64,000 nucleotides of DNA from Ahaetulla prasina (Eukaryota; Chordata; Lepidosauria; Squamata; Colubridae), in the NCBI RefSeq assembly GCF_028640845.1, contig NC_080548.1, positions 6,690,314 through 6,754,313 of the forward strand. Reading direction: 5' to 3'. Both the position numbers and the translations under genes were made by a program. Below are positions 32,495-42,104 of this stretch, piece after piece; the stretch's first letter is position 1; each line of letters begins with the position of its first letter. Under the pieces are notes generated by a model. That model was not told the origin of the DNA. It ran no database searches and saw only the letters and a program-made list of their open reading frames with translations.

Positions 32495-32528
32495 CTGAAG
32501 AAGCTTCTTGGTTGAGAAGCGAAATGTC
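32495..32528 (+). ncRNA. Hammerhead-ribozyme-like core, plus strand
   Basis: CTGAAGA (32495-32501), six-pair stem GCTTCT/AGAAGC with a 6-nt loop, then GAAATGTC (32521-32528). It is the mirror of the core at 32185-32218. Activity is unproven. Confidence 0.42.
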
Positions 32529-32635
32529 TTCAAAGAAAAAACAAGAAAGTCCAGTTGCCTCCTGAAAAAAGCACCTTTGGGACAACCATGACCTGGATGA
32601 CTGAGAATCTCTACAGATTTTTAGCTATGCAATTC

Positions 32636-33343
32636 GGGATGAACACCCTTTGAATGGTGTGGGAGTAGGAATTGCATTTCCAGAGAAAAAATTGCAGACT
32701 ACAGGAACCAGGAGCACCACTCAGGTGAACCTGAGGACACAGATCAACCTCCAAGTGCTTCAATGACCCTCTAAAAGGATGCAAATGGCCAGCTGTCTGC
32801 AAGGATTATAAGTCTTTTCATTCCCTACTATCAGGGGTGAAATGCTCCCGGTTCAGACTGGATCGCCCGATCTGGTAGGTGGTTCGGAGAACCGGCAGCA
32901 AAAATCCCTGCCCCCCCCCCATGCCCAGCTGAGCCACGCAATCATCAGAGGGTTTTTTTATTTATTTTTAAAAGAATTTTTTCTTCGGCCGAAAAATGCT
33001 TTTAAAAGTAAAAAAAAAAGCCTCTGATGATCGGGCAACTCAGCTGGGATCGTCGGAGCCTTTTAAAAGCATTTCTTTGGCCGAAGAGGTTGTAGCAAAA
33101 ATGCTTTTTAAAAGTAAAAAAAAAAAAGTTGGCCACGCCCACCCAGTCATATTACCGCCCCCCCCAAGCCATGCCCACAATAACTTTTTGTAGTATTTGT
33201 AGTAACAAATTTTACATTTCACCACTGCCTACTATCCTGTCAGAGCTAAAGAAGCTTCTTGGATGAGAAGCAAAATGTCTTCAAAGAAAAAACAAGAAAG
33301 TCCAGTTGCCTCCTGAAAAAAGCACCTTTGGGGAAAGAATTTG
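32636..33343 (+). mobile_element. Fold-back element: inverted spacer plus third arm, split by a hAT MITE
   Basis: 32640-32800 is the reverse complement of the copy B spacer around 32270-32425. After the MITE (32832-33227) the arm resumes CTGTCAGAGCTAAAGAAGC ... CAGTTGCCTCCTGAAAAAAG, to about 33340. The core is mutated (CTAAAGA, AAAATGTC). Confidence 0.6.
32832..33227 (+). mobile_element. 396-bp hAT-type MITE nested in the fold-back
   Basis: CAGGGGTGAAATGC ... TACATTTCACCACTG with a perfect 8-bp TSD, CCTACTAT, at 32824-32831 and 33228-33235. The interior contains its own inverted pair (CCTCTGATGAT / ATCATCAGAGG) around TTTTAAAAGCATTT segments. Confidence 0.93.
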
Positions 33344-33345
33344 GG

Positions 33346-33438
33346 CTAAATTAGTCTAGCTTTTTATATAAAAAAGCTAGACTAGAATAAAGCTGGTACA
33401 AACATTTTCATTTACATATATTTGTATATACATAGAAA
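33346..33438. other. Short spacer
   Basis: Contains an inverted GCTAGACTA/TAGTCTAGC pair near 33351-33384. Confidence 0.5.
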
Positions 33439-33652
33439 ATGTATCTCTAGAGATTCTCAATCATCCAGGTCATGGTTGTGCCAAAGACGTGTTTTTCCCA
33501 GAGACAACTGGATTTACTTGTTTTTTTGTTTGAAAACATTTCACTTCTCATCCAAGAAGCTTCTTCTCTTCTTGGATGAGAAGTGAAACAATTTTAAATA
33601 AAAAACCAAGAAAGTCGAGTTGCATTTTGGAAAAAGTATCTTTGGGACAGTG
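33439..33652. mobile_element. Penelope-like fold-back, copy C (arms adjoining)
   Basis: Left arm 33439-33566 runs straight into the inverted right arm 33567-33652 with only a few bases between: CTTCTCATCCAAGAAGCTTC then TTCTTGGATGAGAAG. A near-perfect hairpin. Confidence 0.65.
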
Positions 33653-33715
33653 AAAATGGAGCCTGGGGAAGCTGCGAGAGCAAGGAAGGAAAAATAAGGA
33701 TAAAGGGGAAGGAAG

Positions 33716-33778
33716 AAGAAGAGAAGAGAAGGGAAGGGAAGGGAAAGGAGGGAGGGAGGGAGGGAGGGAGGGAGGGAA
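33716..33778 (+). repeat. (GGGA)n purine tract
   Basis: GAAGGGAAGGG passing into GGGA units. Confidence 0.9.
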
Positions 33779-34174
33779 GAGATTATAATGAGAGGGGGAG
33801 GCTCTGAGGGAAGTCCTGCCTTAGCACTGGCCCTAACACGAGTGAAGTCGAGCTGGCCACATCCACCCCAGCCACACATACACACCTCCCCCCAAAGTCA
33901 AAGACAACCCTGATGCAGCCCTCAGTGAAATAGGCCTGAGATTTAATATTAAAAAGATGGAAACTGGTCTAATTTTTTTCTGCTGCCTTCACTTTGTTCT
34001 AATAGAGAACATGGATCTGTTCCTTTTCGCAGTGGAGAGTGTAGTGGAATATAGACTAGATTCTCAGGATGGAGGGGCTGCATTTCTGAGGGCAAAGAGT
34101 CAGCGAAGCTAGGAAGAGAATTAGGAAGGATCCTCCTTAGCAATTCTCAGAGTGCATCTGTAGTGTTGCAAATA

Positions 34175-35595
34175 AATGTCTATCTAGACCCGTTCCAGTC
34201 CGGTTTCCGGCCCGGTTACAGCACGGAGACGGCTTTGGTCGCGTTGGTGGATGATCTCTGGAGGGCCAGGGATAGGGGGTGTTCCTCCGCCCTGGTCCTA
34301 TTAGACCTCTCAGCGGCTTTTGATACCATCGACCATGGTATCCTGCTGCGCCGGTTGGAGGGATTGGGAGTGGGAGGCACCGTTTATCGGTGGTTCTCCT
34401 CCTATCTCTCCGATCGGCCGCAGACGGTGTTGACGGGGGGGCAGAGGTCGGCTCCAGGGCGCCTCACTTGTGGGGTGCCGCAGGGGTCGATTCTCTCGCC
34501 CCTTTTGTTCAACATCTATATGAAGCCGCTGGGTGAGATCATCAGTGGCTTCGGTGTGAGGTACCAGCTGTACGCTGATGACACCCAGCTGTACTTTTCA
34601 CACGGGCCACCCCAATGAAGCTATTGAAGTGCTGTCCCGGTGTCTGGAAGCCGTGCGGGTCTGGATGGGGAGAAACAGGCTCAAGCTCAATCCTCCAAGA
34701 CAGAGTGGCTGTGGATGCGGCATCCGGGTCCAGTCAGCCGCAACCGCAGCTGACTGTTGGGGGCGAGTCATTGGCCCCGACGGAGAGGGTGCGTAACTTG
34801 GGCGTCCTCCTGGATGAACGGCTGTCCTTTGAAGATCATTTGGCGGCCGTCTCCAGGAGAGCTTTTTACCAGGTTCGCCTGGTACGCCAGTTGCGCCCCT
34901 TTCTGGACCGGGATGCCCTATGCACGGTCACTCACGCCTCGTGACGTCTCGCCTGGATTACTGCAATGCTCTCTACATGGGGCTCCCCTTGAAGGGCATC
35001 CGGAGACTGCAGTTAGTCCAGAATGCGGCTGCGCGGGTGATAGAAGGAGCCCCTCGTGGCTCCCGGGTGACACCTATCCTGCGCAGACTGCACTGGCTAC
35101 CTGTGGCCTTCCGGTGCGCTTCAAGGTGTTGGTGACCACCTTTAAAGCGCTCCATGGCATAGGGCCGGGCTATTTACGGGACCGCCTTCTGCTACCGAAT
35201 ACCTCTCACCGACCGTGCGCTCTCACAGAGGGACTCCTCAGGGTGCCGTCAGCTAGGCAGTGCTGCCTGGCGACGCCCAGGAAGGGCCTTCTCTGTGGGG
35301 GCCCCCGCCCTCTGGAACGAGCTCCCCCCAGGACTTCGCCAACTCTCGGACCTTAGAACCTTCCGTCGTGAGCTTAAAACACACTTATTTAGGTGCGCAG
35401 GACTGGACTAGGTTTTTTAGATTTTTAAATTTTTGAAATTTTAAATTTTATATTGATTTTAATTGGTTTTGGTAATCAGGCTGGTTAGAATAAGTTTTTT
35501 ATTTGTGTTTTAATCTGTATTTATATGTCCTTTTTATATGCCTGTTAACCGCCCTGAGTCCCTCGGGAGATAGGGCGGTATACAAATGTGATCAA

Positions 35596-35638
<43 letters not shown>

Positions 35639-35640
35639 AT
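34175..35640 (+). mobile_element. L2-clade LINE, 5'-truncated (L2#3)
   Basis: Begins within the RT ([20 protein letters not shown]), contains the RT core, C-terminal domain, 3' stem-loop (35549-35578) and an (AAAT)n tail of about 50 bp. No clear TSD. Confidence 0.9.
34179..35412 (+). pseudogene. L2#3 ORF2 C-terminal two-thirds, frameshifted
   Basis: [50 protein letters not shown] and YADD at 34571-34582 are intact in one open frame (34163-34618). Single-base losses near 34600, 34690 and 34725, and further ones near 34938 and 35113, move the C-terminal part between frames (ERVRNLGVLLDERLSFEDHLA ... YLRDRLLLPN). Confidence 0.85.
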
Positions 35641-36251
35641 TGTTTTATTTTGGCAAGATTTCTGTCTCTACGTGAGGAACAATAAAGCTCAGAAATAACT
35701 CTGTGTGTCTTTCTTGGTCTTGGTCCTTGAATGGAGACACGCAAGCTCTCCCTGCACTGAGGAATGCCCAGGAATAATGGCTGATACTTCATGCTCAGTC
35801 ATACATCTATAGAACACATTAAACCTATTGAAGGTTTATATTACAAGTTCCTGGCTCAAAAATGGTGGGAAACTATAATTCAGTGATGCCCTCTCAGGGG
35901 CAACCAAAACCACTGGGTACAGAGACTTTGTGGCTGGGTACAGAGACTTTGGCAATGGGCTGTGATCTGCCCAGCCCTACTATAAATCCCATTTCAGACC
36001 ACAAAGACTGGATTTGCTCATTGCACTAAGCCAAAACCAAACAATTTATTCTAACTTAATTGCTAAGCAACCTAACTCCCGATGGGCCAATATCTGTTTA
36101 CTACAGAGACTTCTTCATATCCGTATTGTTGACCCACTATGGAAAAATAGCAACTTGCCATTCCCTGCAAGCCAAAGATAGTCTAAAGAGATAAAATATT
36201 GTTGTGTGGCATTACAAGGATTTGTTTATGGAGACATGAACTTTTAGTACC
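35641..36251. other. Unique sequence with an LTR-like AATAAA segment
   Basis: GGAACAATAAAGCTCAGAAA ... CTGTGTGTCTTTCTTGGTC around 35678-35725 resembles an R-U5 segment of an LTR. No ends or TSD could be paired, so it is not called as an element. Confidence 0.3.
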
Positions 36252-36256
36252 ATGAG

Positions 36257-36445
36257 TGTTAGATTCGGGCAATAAAAAGGCAGGAGACCAGTGAGTGACA
36301 ACAGCTCTTTAGTTTATAGTGAACCCAGCAACGGCCGTCTGGAAAACCCCCTCTTTATATACAGTTTTGGATGAGGCTTCAACCAATCAACAACGTGCTT
36401 GTTCCCGCCCAAGTTTCCCTCCAAAACTTTTAAAGATACATTACA
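36257..36445 (-). mobile_element. Solo LTR, 189 bp, minus orientation
   Basis: Ends TGTTAG ... ATTACA with a perfect 5-bp TSD, ATGAG (36252-36256, 36446-36450). On minus it shows an inverted CCAAT box (GATTGG), TATATAAAGAG near 36352, then a CTAAAGAGCTG polyadenylation-like segment and GTCACTCACTGGTCTCCTGCC. This is a classic retroviral/LTR order in a short LTR. No internal region remains. ERV versus Gypsy is not decided. Confidence 0.75.
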
Positions 36446-36608
36446 ATGAGTAGGAACTGAAAGTCTTAGAGGTGAAAGAATCTGTTTTCACCCAAATCTG
36501 TGCTGTGAATTGTTTGTTTTTCATTATATGTATATTAGTATAAATGAATAGTCTTTTTTGGATCCTTCCCTTTAAATAAACAGAAGTATATTTATAAATG
36601 AACCAGTA

Positions 36609-37233
36609 CAGGTAGTCCTCAATTTATAACCATAATTTGGCAGTTTGAATCTCACCAGACTCAAGGTTGACTCAGCCTTCCATCCTTCCGAGGTCAGTAA
36701 AAAGAGGACCCGGATTGTTGGGGGCAAAATGCTGACTCTGTAAACCATTTAGAAAGGGCTGTAAAGCACTGTGAAGTGGTCTATAAGTCTAAGTGCTAGT
36801 GCTATAACTGAGATTGGCTTTATGGTTGTAAATCATGTCAGTCATTCAGCAGGTCATCATGTGACCACCTAATTTTATGACTTTTTTGGGAGTAGTTGTT
36901 AAGTAAACATGTTGGTCTTAAAGATGGTGTAGCAGTCATTAAGTAGACACTGTGGTCATTAAGTGAATCAGTTGTTTGCGATAGACTTTTTTTTTATAGG
37001 AGGCCAGACGTAAACATTGGTTTCTGGCAAATGATGTAAATTATGGTCACATGACGATGGGATGCTATAAGACAGAAGTAAATATGGGTTGATTGCTGAG
37101 CATCCAAAATTTGATCACATGAGCACAGGGGGACAGCCATCGGAACATCCAATCCATCTCATTAGTACTTTTTTGGGGTCCATCCTAACTTCAAATGATT
37201 GTTACCAACTGGTCGTTAAATGAGGACTAGTTG
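36609..37233 (+). mobile_element. TA-flanked MITE (Tigger-like), carrying a nested SINE
   Basis: CAGGTAGTCCTCAATTTATAAC at the left, GAGGACTAGTTG at the right, TA on both sides. About 445 bp without the SINE. Interior words (GTCATTAAGTGAATCAGTTG, GATCACATGAGCAC) match the other copies. Confidence 0.78.
36630..36812 (+). mobile_element. 5'-truncated tRNA SINE nested in the MITE
   Basis: Starts at the box B region (CAGTTTGAATCTC), then CAAGGTTGACTCAGCCTTCC, GAGGACCCGGATTGTTGGGG and the GCTGTAAAGCACTGTGAAGT tail. Same family as 21794-22030. Confidence 0.78.
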
Positions 37234-37235
37234 TA

Positions 37236-38745
37236 TCTCATTGATTAGATCTGTTTGACTTCTTCTTCTATATTGGACTTCAACTCTTACGAGCCCATGA
37301 ACCATGCAGAGTCGGTGACCATAAACACACACATCCAAGGTTACTCTGAGAATCGAACCGGGCATCTGGTCAGAGTCTTCTCCTTCTGTTCCGGATCTGC
37401 ATTTGATCTAAGATTCCTCTAAAACAGCATTTACAGGCTGAACAGAAAAGGATCAGGCAGCATGAAGAAGGGCAAAGGAAGCTGCCTGGAGATGTTCATA
37501 GAGGCATCTGTTAGCAATTAGCATTTTGAATGCTTTACAAAGATGCCATATGTGGTTAGTGGATGGAGCCAGGGAGGGGGACACTGAGAGAGGCGAGGGG
37601 GAAAGAAAGAAGGATCCAGTGACTTATAACAAATTCTGCCCCCAGTTTTGGAGAGATGGATGGAATATTAAATATAACCTCTGAAAGAAGGAATGTGGTA
37701 GCATTGGAGGCTTTTTTGAGAAACTTTCAAAATTAGCTTTTAAGCAAGAACCTTTTGGTTGATATTCTCCTGCCTGTTTATAAGGAGTCCTTCAAGACTG
37801 AGATAAAAAGAAAAAGGCAGGATTGTCTTTTCCATGTTCAGTTATAACTTGCTCCCCAAGGATCTCCCCCATATACCTGTCTAGGAAAAGCTTCCAGATC
37901 AAGTCAGCTTTGATTCTTGTAAGGCGTTCTTTTCTATCTTACAACTGGTTTGCAATCCGCCTCTCCTCTCACCTGTTCTATATGAGGAAGTAGAAATTAT
38001 TTGCCTTGCTTTTGAAGGCAAATCTAACCCTCCCTTGGTGCTAATCCATGAACCCAAACTTCGAATTTTGTATGAAATTTACACTTTCTCAAATGCTGCA
38101 TTTTCCCATTTTTAAGAAGTATGTTAGAGGAAAGATTTAGGCAACAGCACACATTATCCTGGAAAATAAAAAAAGAAGCAGGGAAGGGAGATTAAAATAA
38201 CCTCAAGTTGAATTTCCTGGTGGCTCCAATGACAAAACCATGCAATTTTCTTGGCAGTGACATGGAAATAGTGTTCTATTGTCTTTCTTCTAGATAGTTT
38301 TTTTTTTTAAAAAAATACCTTAATGTAGCCTGCAGCTCCTCTATGCTATTCTTATACTAGAATATAAACTGGGGAAAGTTGTTTACAACATAGGACAAAG
38401 TCACACATGCAAATGTATAAAAAGGGAGAAATGCATGTGAAAAGATGCATTTAAATTTTAGTGCATTTTTTAAAGGCATGTTTGTGAATCTGGGGGAAAA
38501 AAATAGAAATAAGGAATGGAAAATACTGAAATTGAGATATTTGTCCATCCTTAAGCTACTCCACTCTTTCCCTTAAGGTTGCTCATATAAACTTGACCCC
38601 CAATTGTCAGACTGTCACCTGGGGCAGGCAAATAAATCCCTTCCACATTTGACATAGCCACAAAGAATTAAGGGCAAGACTTAGTTGCTTTAATGGAGAG
38701 ACCAAAAAAAATATATCAATTGATGAAAATGATCAGGCTAGAATC
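37236..38745. other. Unique sequence
   Basis: The longest repeat-free stretch of the window. No exon, tRNA or conserved coding frame recognised. A-rich around 38300-38320 and 38495. Confidence 0.4.
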
Positions 38746-38747
38746 TA

Positions 38748-39270
38748 AAATAGAATAGAGCTGGAAAGTACCTTGGAGGTCTTCTAGTCCAGCCCCCTGC
38801 TCAAGCAGGAGAACCTCTACCATCTTAGACAAGTCCAGTCTCTTCATAAAAAACCCCAGTGATGGAGCACCCACAATTTCTGGAGGCAAAGCTGTTACAC
38901 TAGTTAATTGTCCTCACTGTTAGGAAATTTCTCCTTAATTCCAGGTTGCTTCTCTCTTTTAATTAGTTTCAGTCACTGTTTCCTGCCCTGCCCTCTGCTG
39001 ATCTGGAGAATAATTTAACCTCCTTTTCTTTGTGGCAGCCCCTCAAATATTGGAATACTGCTATCACGTTACTCCTAATTCTTCTTTTCCTTAGACTAGC
39101 CAAACCCAAATCCTGCAGCCGTTCTTCCTATGGTTTAGTCTCCAGGCCTTTGATCATCTTAGTTGCTCTTCTCTGAACATTTTCCAAAATCTCAACATCT
39201 TTTTGTAGTATGGAGACCAAAATTGGTTGCAATTTTGCAAAACTAGGGTTTTCTAAACTCATTTTGTAGA
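38748..39270 (-). mobile_element. CR1 LINE 3' end, minus orientation
   Basis: Minus reading of the CR1 3' region: AATAGAATAG-like end, GGAGGTCTTCTAGTCCAGCC, GAAATTTCTCCTTAATTCCA, TTGCTCTTCTCTGAACATTT. The inverse of the 24300-24700 type. Confidence 0.8.
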
Positions 39271-39341
39271 CTCTGTAGAATCAAGTCCTGTCTGAGGCCC
39301 AGGTTAAAATTCCATGTTGATTTCTCCGACCATTACATCGT

Positions 39342-39535
39342 GTAGGTAGTCCTTGACTTATAACAGTTTGTTTAGTGACCATTCAAAGTTACAATGGCAC
39401 TGAAAAAGTGACTTATGAGCATTTTTCACACTTACAACCTTTGTGGCATCCCCTGAATTATATGATCAAAATTCAGATGCTTGTCAACTGGTTCATACTT
39501 ATGACAATTGCTGTGACCCAAGGTCATGTGATCAA
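39342..39535 (+). mobile_element. TA-flanked MITE, left half only
   Basis: GTAGGTAGTCCTTGACTTA, CCATTCAAAGTTACAATGGC, GATCAAAATTCAGATGCTTG, then abrupt change to GC-rich DNA at about 39535. Confidence 0.7.
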
Positions 39536-41340
39536 CCGAGAGCACTGCCGGGGAAACTCTGAACGCGTGGCCTTGCTGGGCTCCTTCCCCGCTGGGAGCC
39601 ATTGTTCCCTGGCTCAGCGCTGCATCGCCACCTGACCCCCACCACTGTGGTTGGGTGCAGAGCTGAGGGTGGGCGGGAGGCAGAGAGGGAGGAGCAGGCA
39701 GCTGCTATGTGTCGGGGCTCTGGGGAGAGGTGGCCGGAAGCTCCATGCAGAGGCCACCAATCACGAGCCCCGGGGGCATCTGCTTCAAAGGGAACGGCTC
39801 GGCTACTTTGAAGCGAGCGGCCGGGAAGCTTCCTTGCCAAGAGACAGGCAGACGGATGCCGCGCTTGTAGGGGGGAATGGCACCAGATACCTCCCTTTCC
39901 CCTCTGGCTGACTCTGATACTGGCCCTGCCGCTCCTCAGCCTCTTTTAGCTCTGGAGTTTGCTGCTCCGTGCAGCTCAGCATTTTTTTTCAGTTGGCAGT
40001 TGAAGCAGAGCTCCCAGTCTCCCCGCACACAGCGCGAGTGAGCGAGTGAAACAAGAGCGCATGCAGCATCCATCTGCCCATCTCTCGGCGAGGAAGCTTC
40101 CCAGCTGCTCGCTTCAAAGTAGCCAAGCCGTTCCCTTGGAAGCAGGCACCCCTGGGCTCATGATTGGTGGCCTCTGCATGGAGACACATAGCAGCTGCCT
40201 GCTCCTCCCTCTCTGCCTCCTGCCCACCCTCAGCCCTGCACCAAAGTTTGGGATGCATCAGGGAAAGTTTGTGTGCCGCACTCGGGACAGGAAAGCAAGC
40301 CATCACTGTTGCCAGCATCATGGCGAGCAGGCCAACTGGGTCGGAGAAGACCACCCGACAAGCTCCCTGCTCCTCCGGCAGCTCACTTCTTCCCCTGAGA
40401 AGGGACAGCAGCATACAGTGGAAGTGCTCTTGGCCCCAATAAGGAAGCTCAAAATATGCGGCTTGCTTGGGCTCTTCTCTGCTGGGAGCCACAAGCTGCA
40501 GGGGGAAGGGCAAGAGCAACCGACCGGCTCAGGCACACGGGGCAGCATTTGCTGGCTGGGCGGCTGGCTGCCATGCCCACTGCTCCTTCTTTGGCATTGG
40601 CTCAGCCAATGGCACAGCAGCAGGTGTGATGGGGGTTGGGTGACGGGCCCAACCGCAGGCAGCATAATGGTGGGGGTCGGATGGGGGTGCCGTGCTGAGC
40701 CAGAGAATGACGGCTCCCAGCATGGAAGGAGCCCAGGCAAGCCGTGCATTCAGAGTTCACCAGCTGCTGGTCTGCCAAAGCCCTGCCAGCTGCATCTGCT
40801 CAGCCTGTGGCTCCCAGCAGGGAGGAGCCCAGGCAAGCCGTGCATTCAGAGCTTCCCCAGTGGGGCTGAGAGAGCAGCCATCAGCCAGGGAAGGGCAGCA
40901 GGGAGGAGACCAGGTCATGGGGTCATCTGCTTAGGCAGCCCACCACCACTACCTTCACTGGCTGGTCCAAACTGCCTGGGGCCGCGCAAGAAGCCTGCAT
41001 GGGCAGGCAGGGAGGGAAGCCCCATCTTACCTTGCTCTGCTCCCTTTGGAGTTACCACCAGGATCTCCTCTTCACATCTTTTGGCACGCCCACCTGTTGC
41101 TGGTGTTTGCGCATGCATGCGCGTCAGAAACCAGATCAGCTGGCCGGTGTGCATGCACACTCTGGAAACAGGAAGATCATCTTCCTGGAGGGCGCATCTT
41201 CAGGTTTCCGGCCTGCCGGTGTGCATAAAACCCAGCTGGCCAGCACACCAGAACCCGGAAGAGCAATGGGTGAGGGCTCCGCATGCCCAGAGAAATGGCT
41301 CCGTGAGCCACTTCCGGCACGTATGCCTTAGGTTCGCCAG
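39536..41340. repeat. GC-rich block with a ~200-bp inverted repeat
   Basis: Arms 39654-39862 and 40057-40242 are reverse complements (for example GGAGGCAGAGAGGGAGGAGC against GCTCCTCCCTCTCTGCCTCC). A 28-bp direct repeat lies at 40728-40755 and 40824-40851. The right end carries CGGCACGTATGCCTTAGGTTCGCC, a terminus also seen inverted at 51207. Several long open frames, including one of 466 codons at 40046-41446, exist on both strands. They are mirrored across the inverted repeat and lack domain features, so they are not called as genes. Possibly a non-autonomous transposon. Confidence 0.6.
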
Positions 41341-42104
41341 TACGGTTCCATACATTTTTAATGGCTCCAAGGCTCAGTCATATGCCCAAACAGACTGCCA
41401 AGTTAACAAGAAAACATGTGGGAGGATGAGAAGGCCTGCCACCTAAAGTGGCATTTTGCGTAGGTGGTACATTCTGGCCCACCAATATGGAGTGGGTGAG
41501 AAATGCATTGAAATGACAGAGAACTTGCTTTTATTCCAGGACAGATTATAGCATATTTATTTAGCGTATGGGAAGATTACAGCATAGGTCTGATAGTTGA
41601 CACATATATTGGTGTATTTGTGTGTGTATAAATATGTGTTGGTATTTATAGGCATGGTAATTGTTTTGAGAACGGAAGAGAAGGTAAGCAATTAACTCTG
41701 GTTAAGTTGCATATCCAGAAGGAAGCAGAAGAGAAAAGAATTGCCCTTTTCAGGTAGAGGAACAGGAAACAAACAGAGGGTCTAATTCAATTTTATTCCA
41801 AGGCTTCATTAACAAAAACATCCAAGTGTGAAAGTACAGTTCTCCATCAAGGAAGAAACAGCAGCGAGGAATGGGTTAACTCCATCTGTTAACTGCTTGG
41901 ACTGAGTCTCCAAAAATTGTTAAGCCACACTTCTTCCTGTTGCTTGCCAGTTTTTTAGACTCAGTCAAACTGGACAGATGTTTTTCCTTGAGCTTCCTGA
42001 CTGTATTTCTTTTTAAATCAGGAGAATTCTTTTTATTTTATTTATTTTATTTTTCCTTTTTATTTTTGATTAACTTCTCAGTTTCATTCCAGCGTGAAGG
42101 GTGA
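41341..42104. other. Unique sequence
   Basis: TTTTATTTTATTT tract near 42026-42066. No gene. Confidence 0.4.

Larger units (their letters stand above)
32099..32617. mobile_element. Penelope-like fold-back element, copy B
   Basis: Left arm 32102-32235 (GAGATTCTCAGTCATCCACA ... AAGAAGCTTCTTCAGCTCTG) and inverted right arm 32480-32617 (ending GACTGAGAATCTCTACAGA) enclose a 240-bp spacer. Each arm ends inward with a hammerhead-like core. Assignment to Penelope-like elements rests on the association of such cores with that class; no GIY-YIG/RT ORF is present. Confidence 0.6.

Noticed and set aside
35650..35800. LTR-like segment with AATAAAGC
   Set aside because: No paired TG/CA ends or target duplication could be found.
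37320..37370. tRNA B-box-like GAATCGAACCGGG (inverted)
   Set aside because: No matching box A or repeat body nearby.
40046..41446. 466-codon open frame in GC-rich DNA
   Set aside because: Low-complexity, mirrored by frames across the inverted repeat, no domain or splice context. GC-rich DNA lacks stops by composition.
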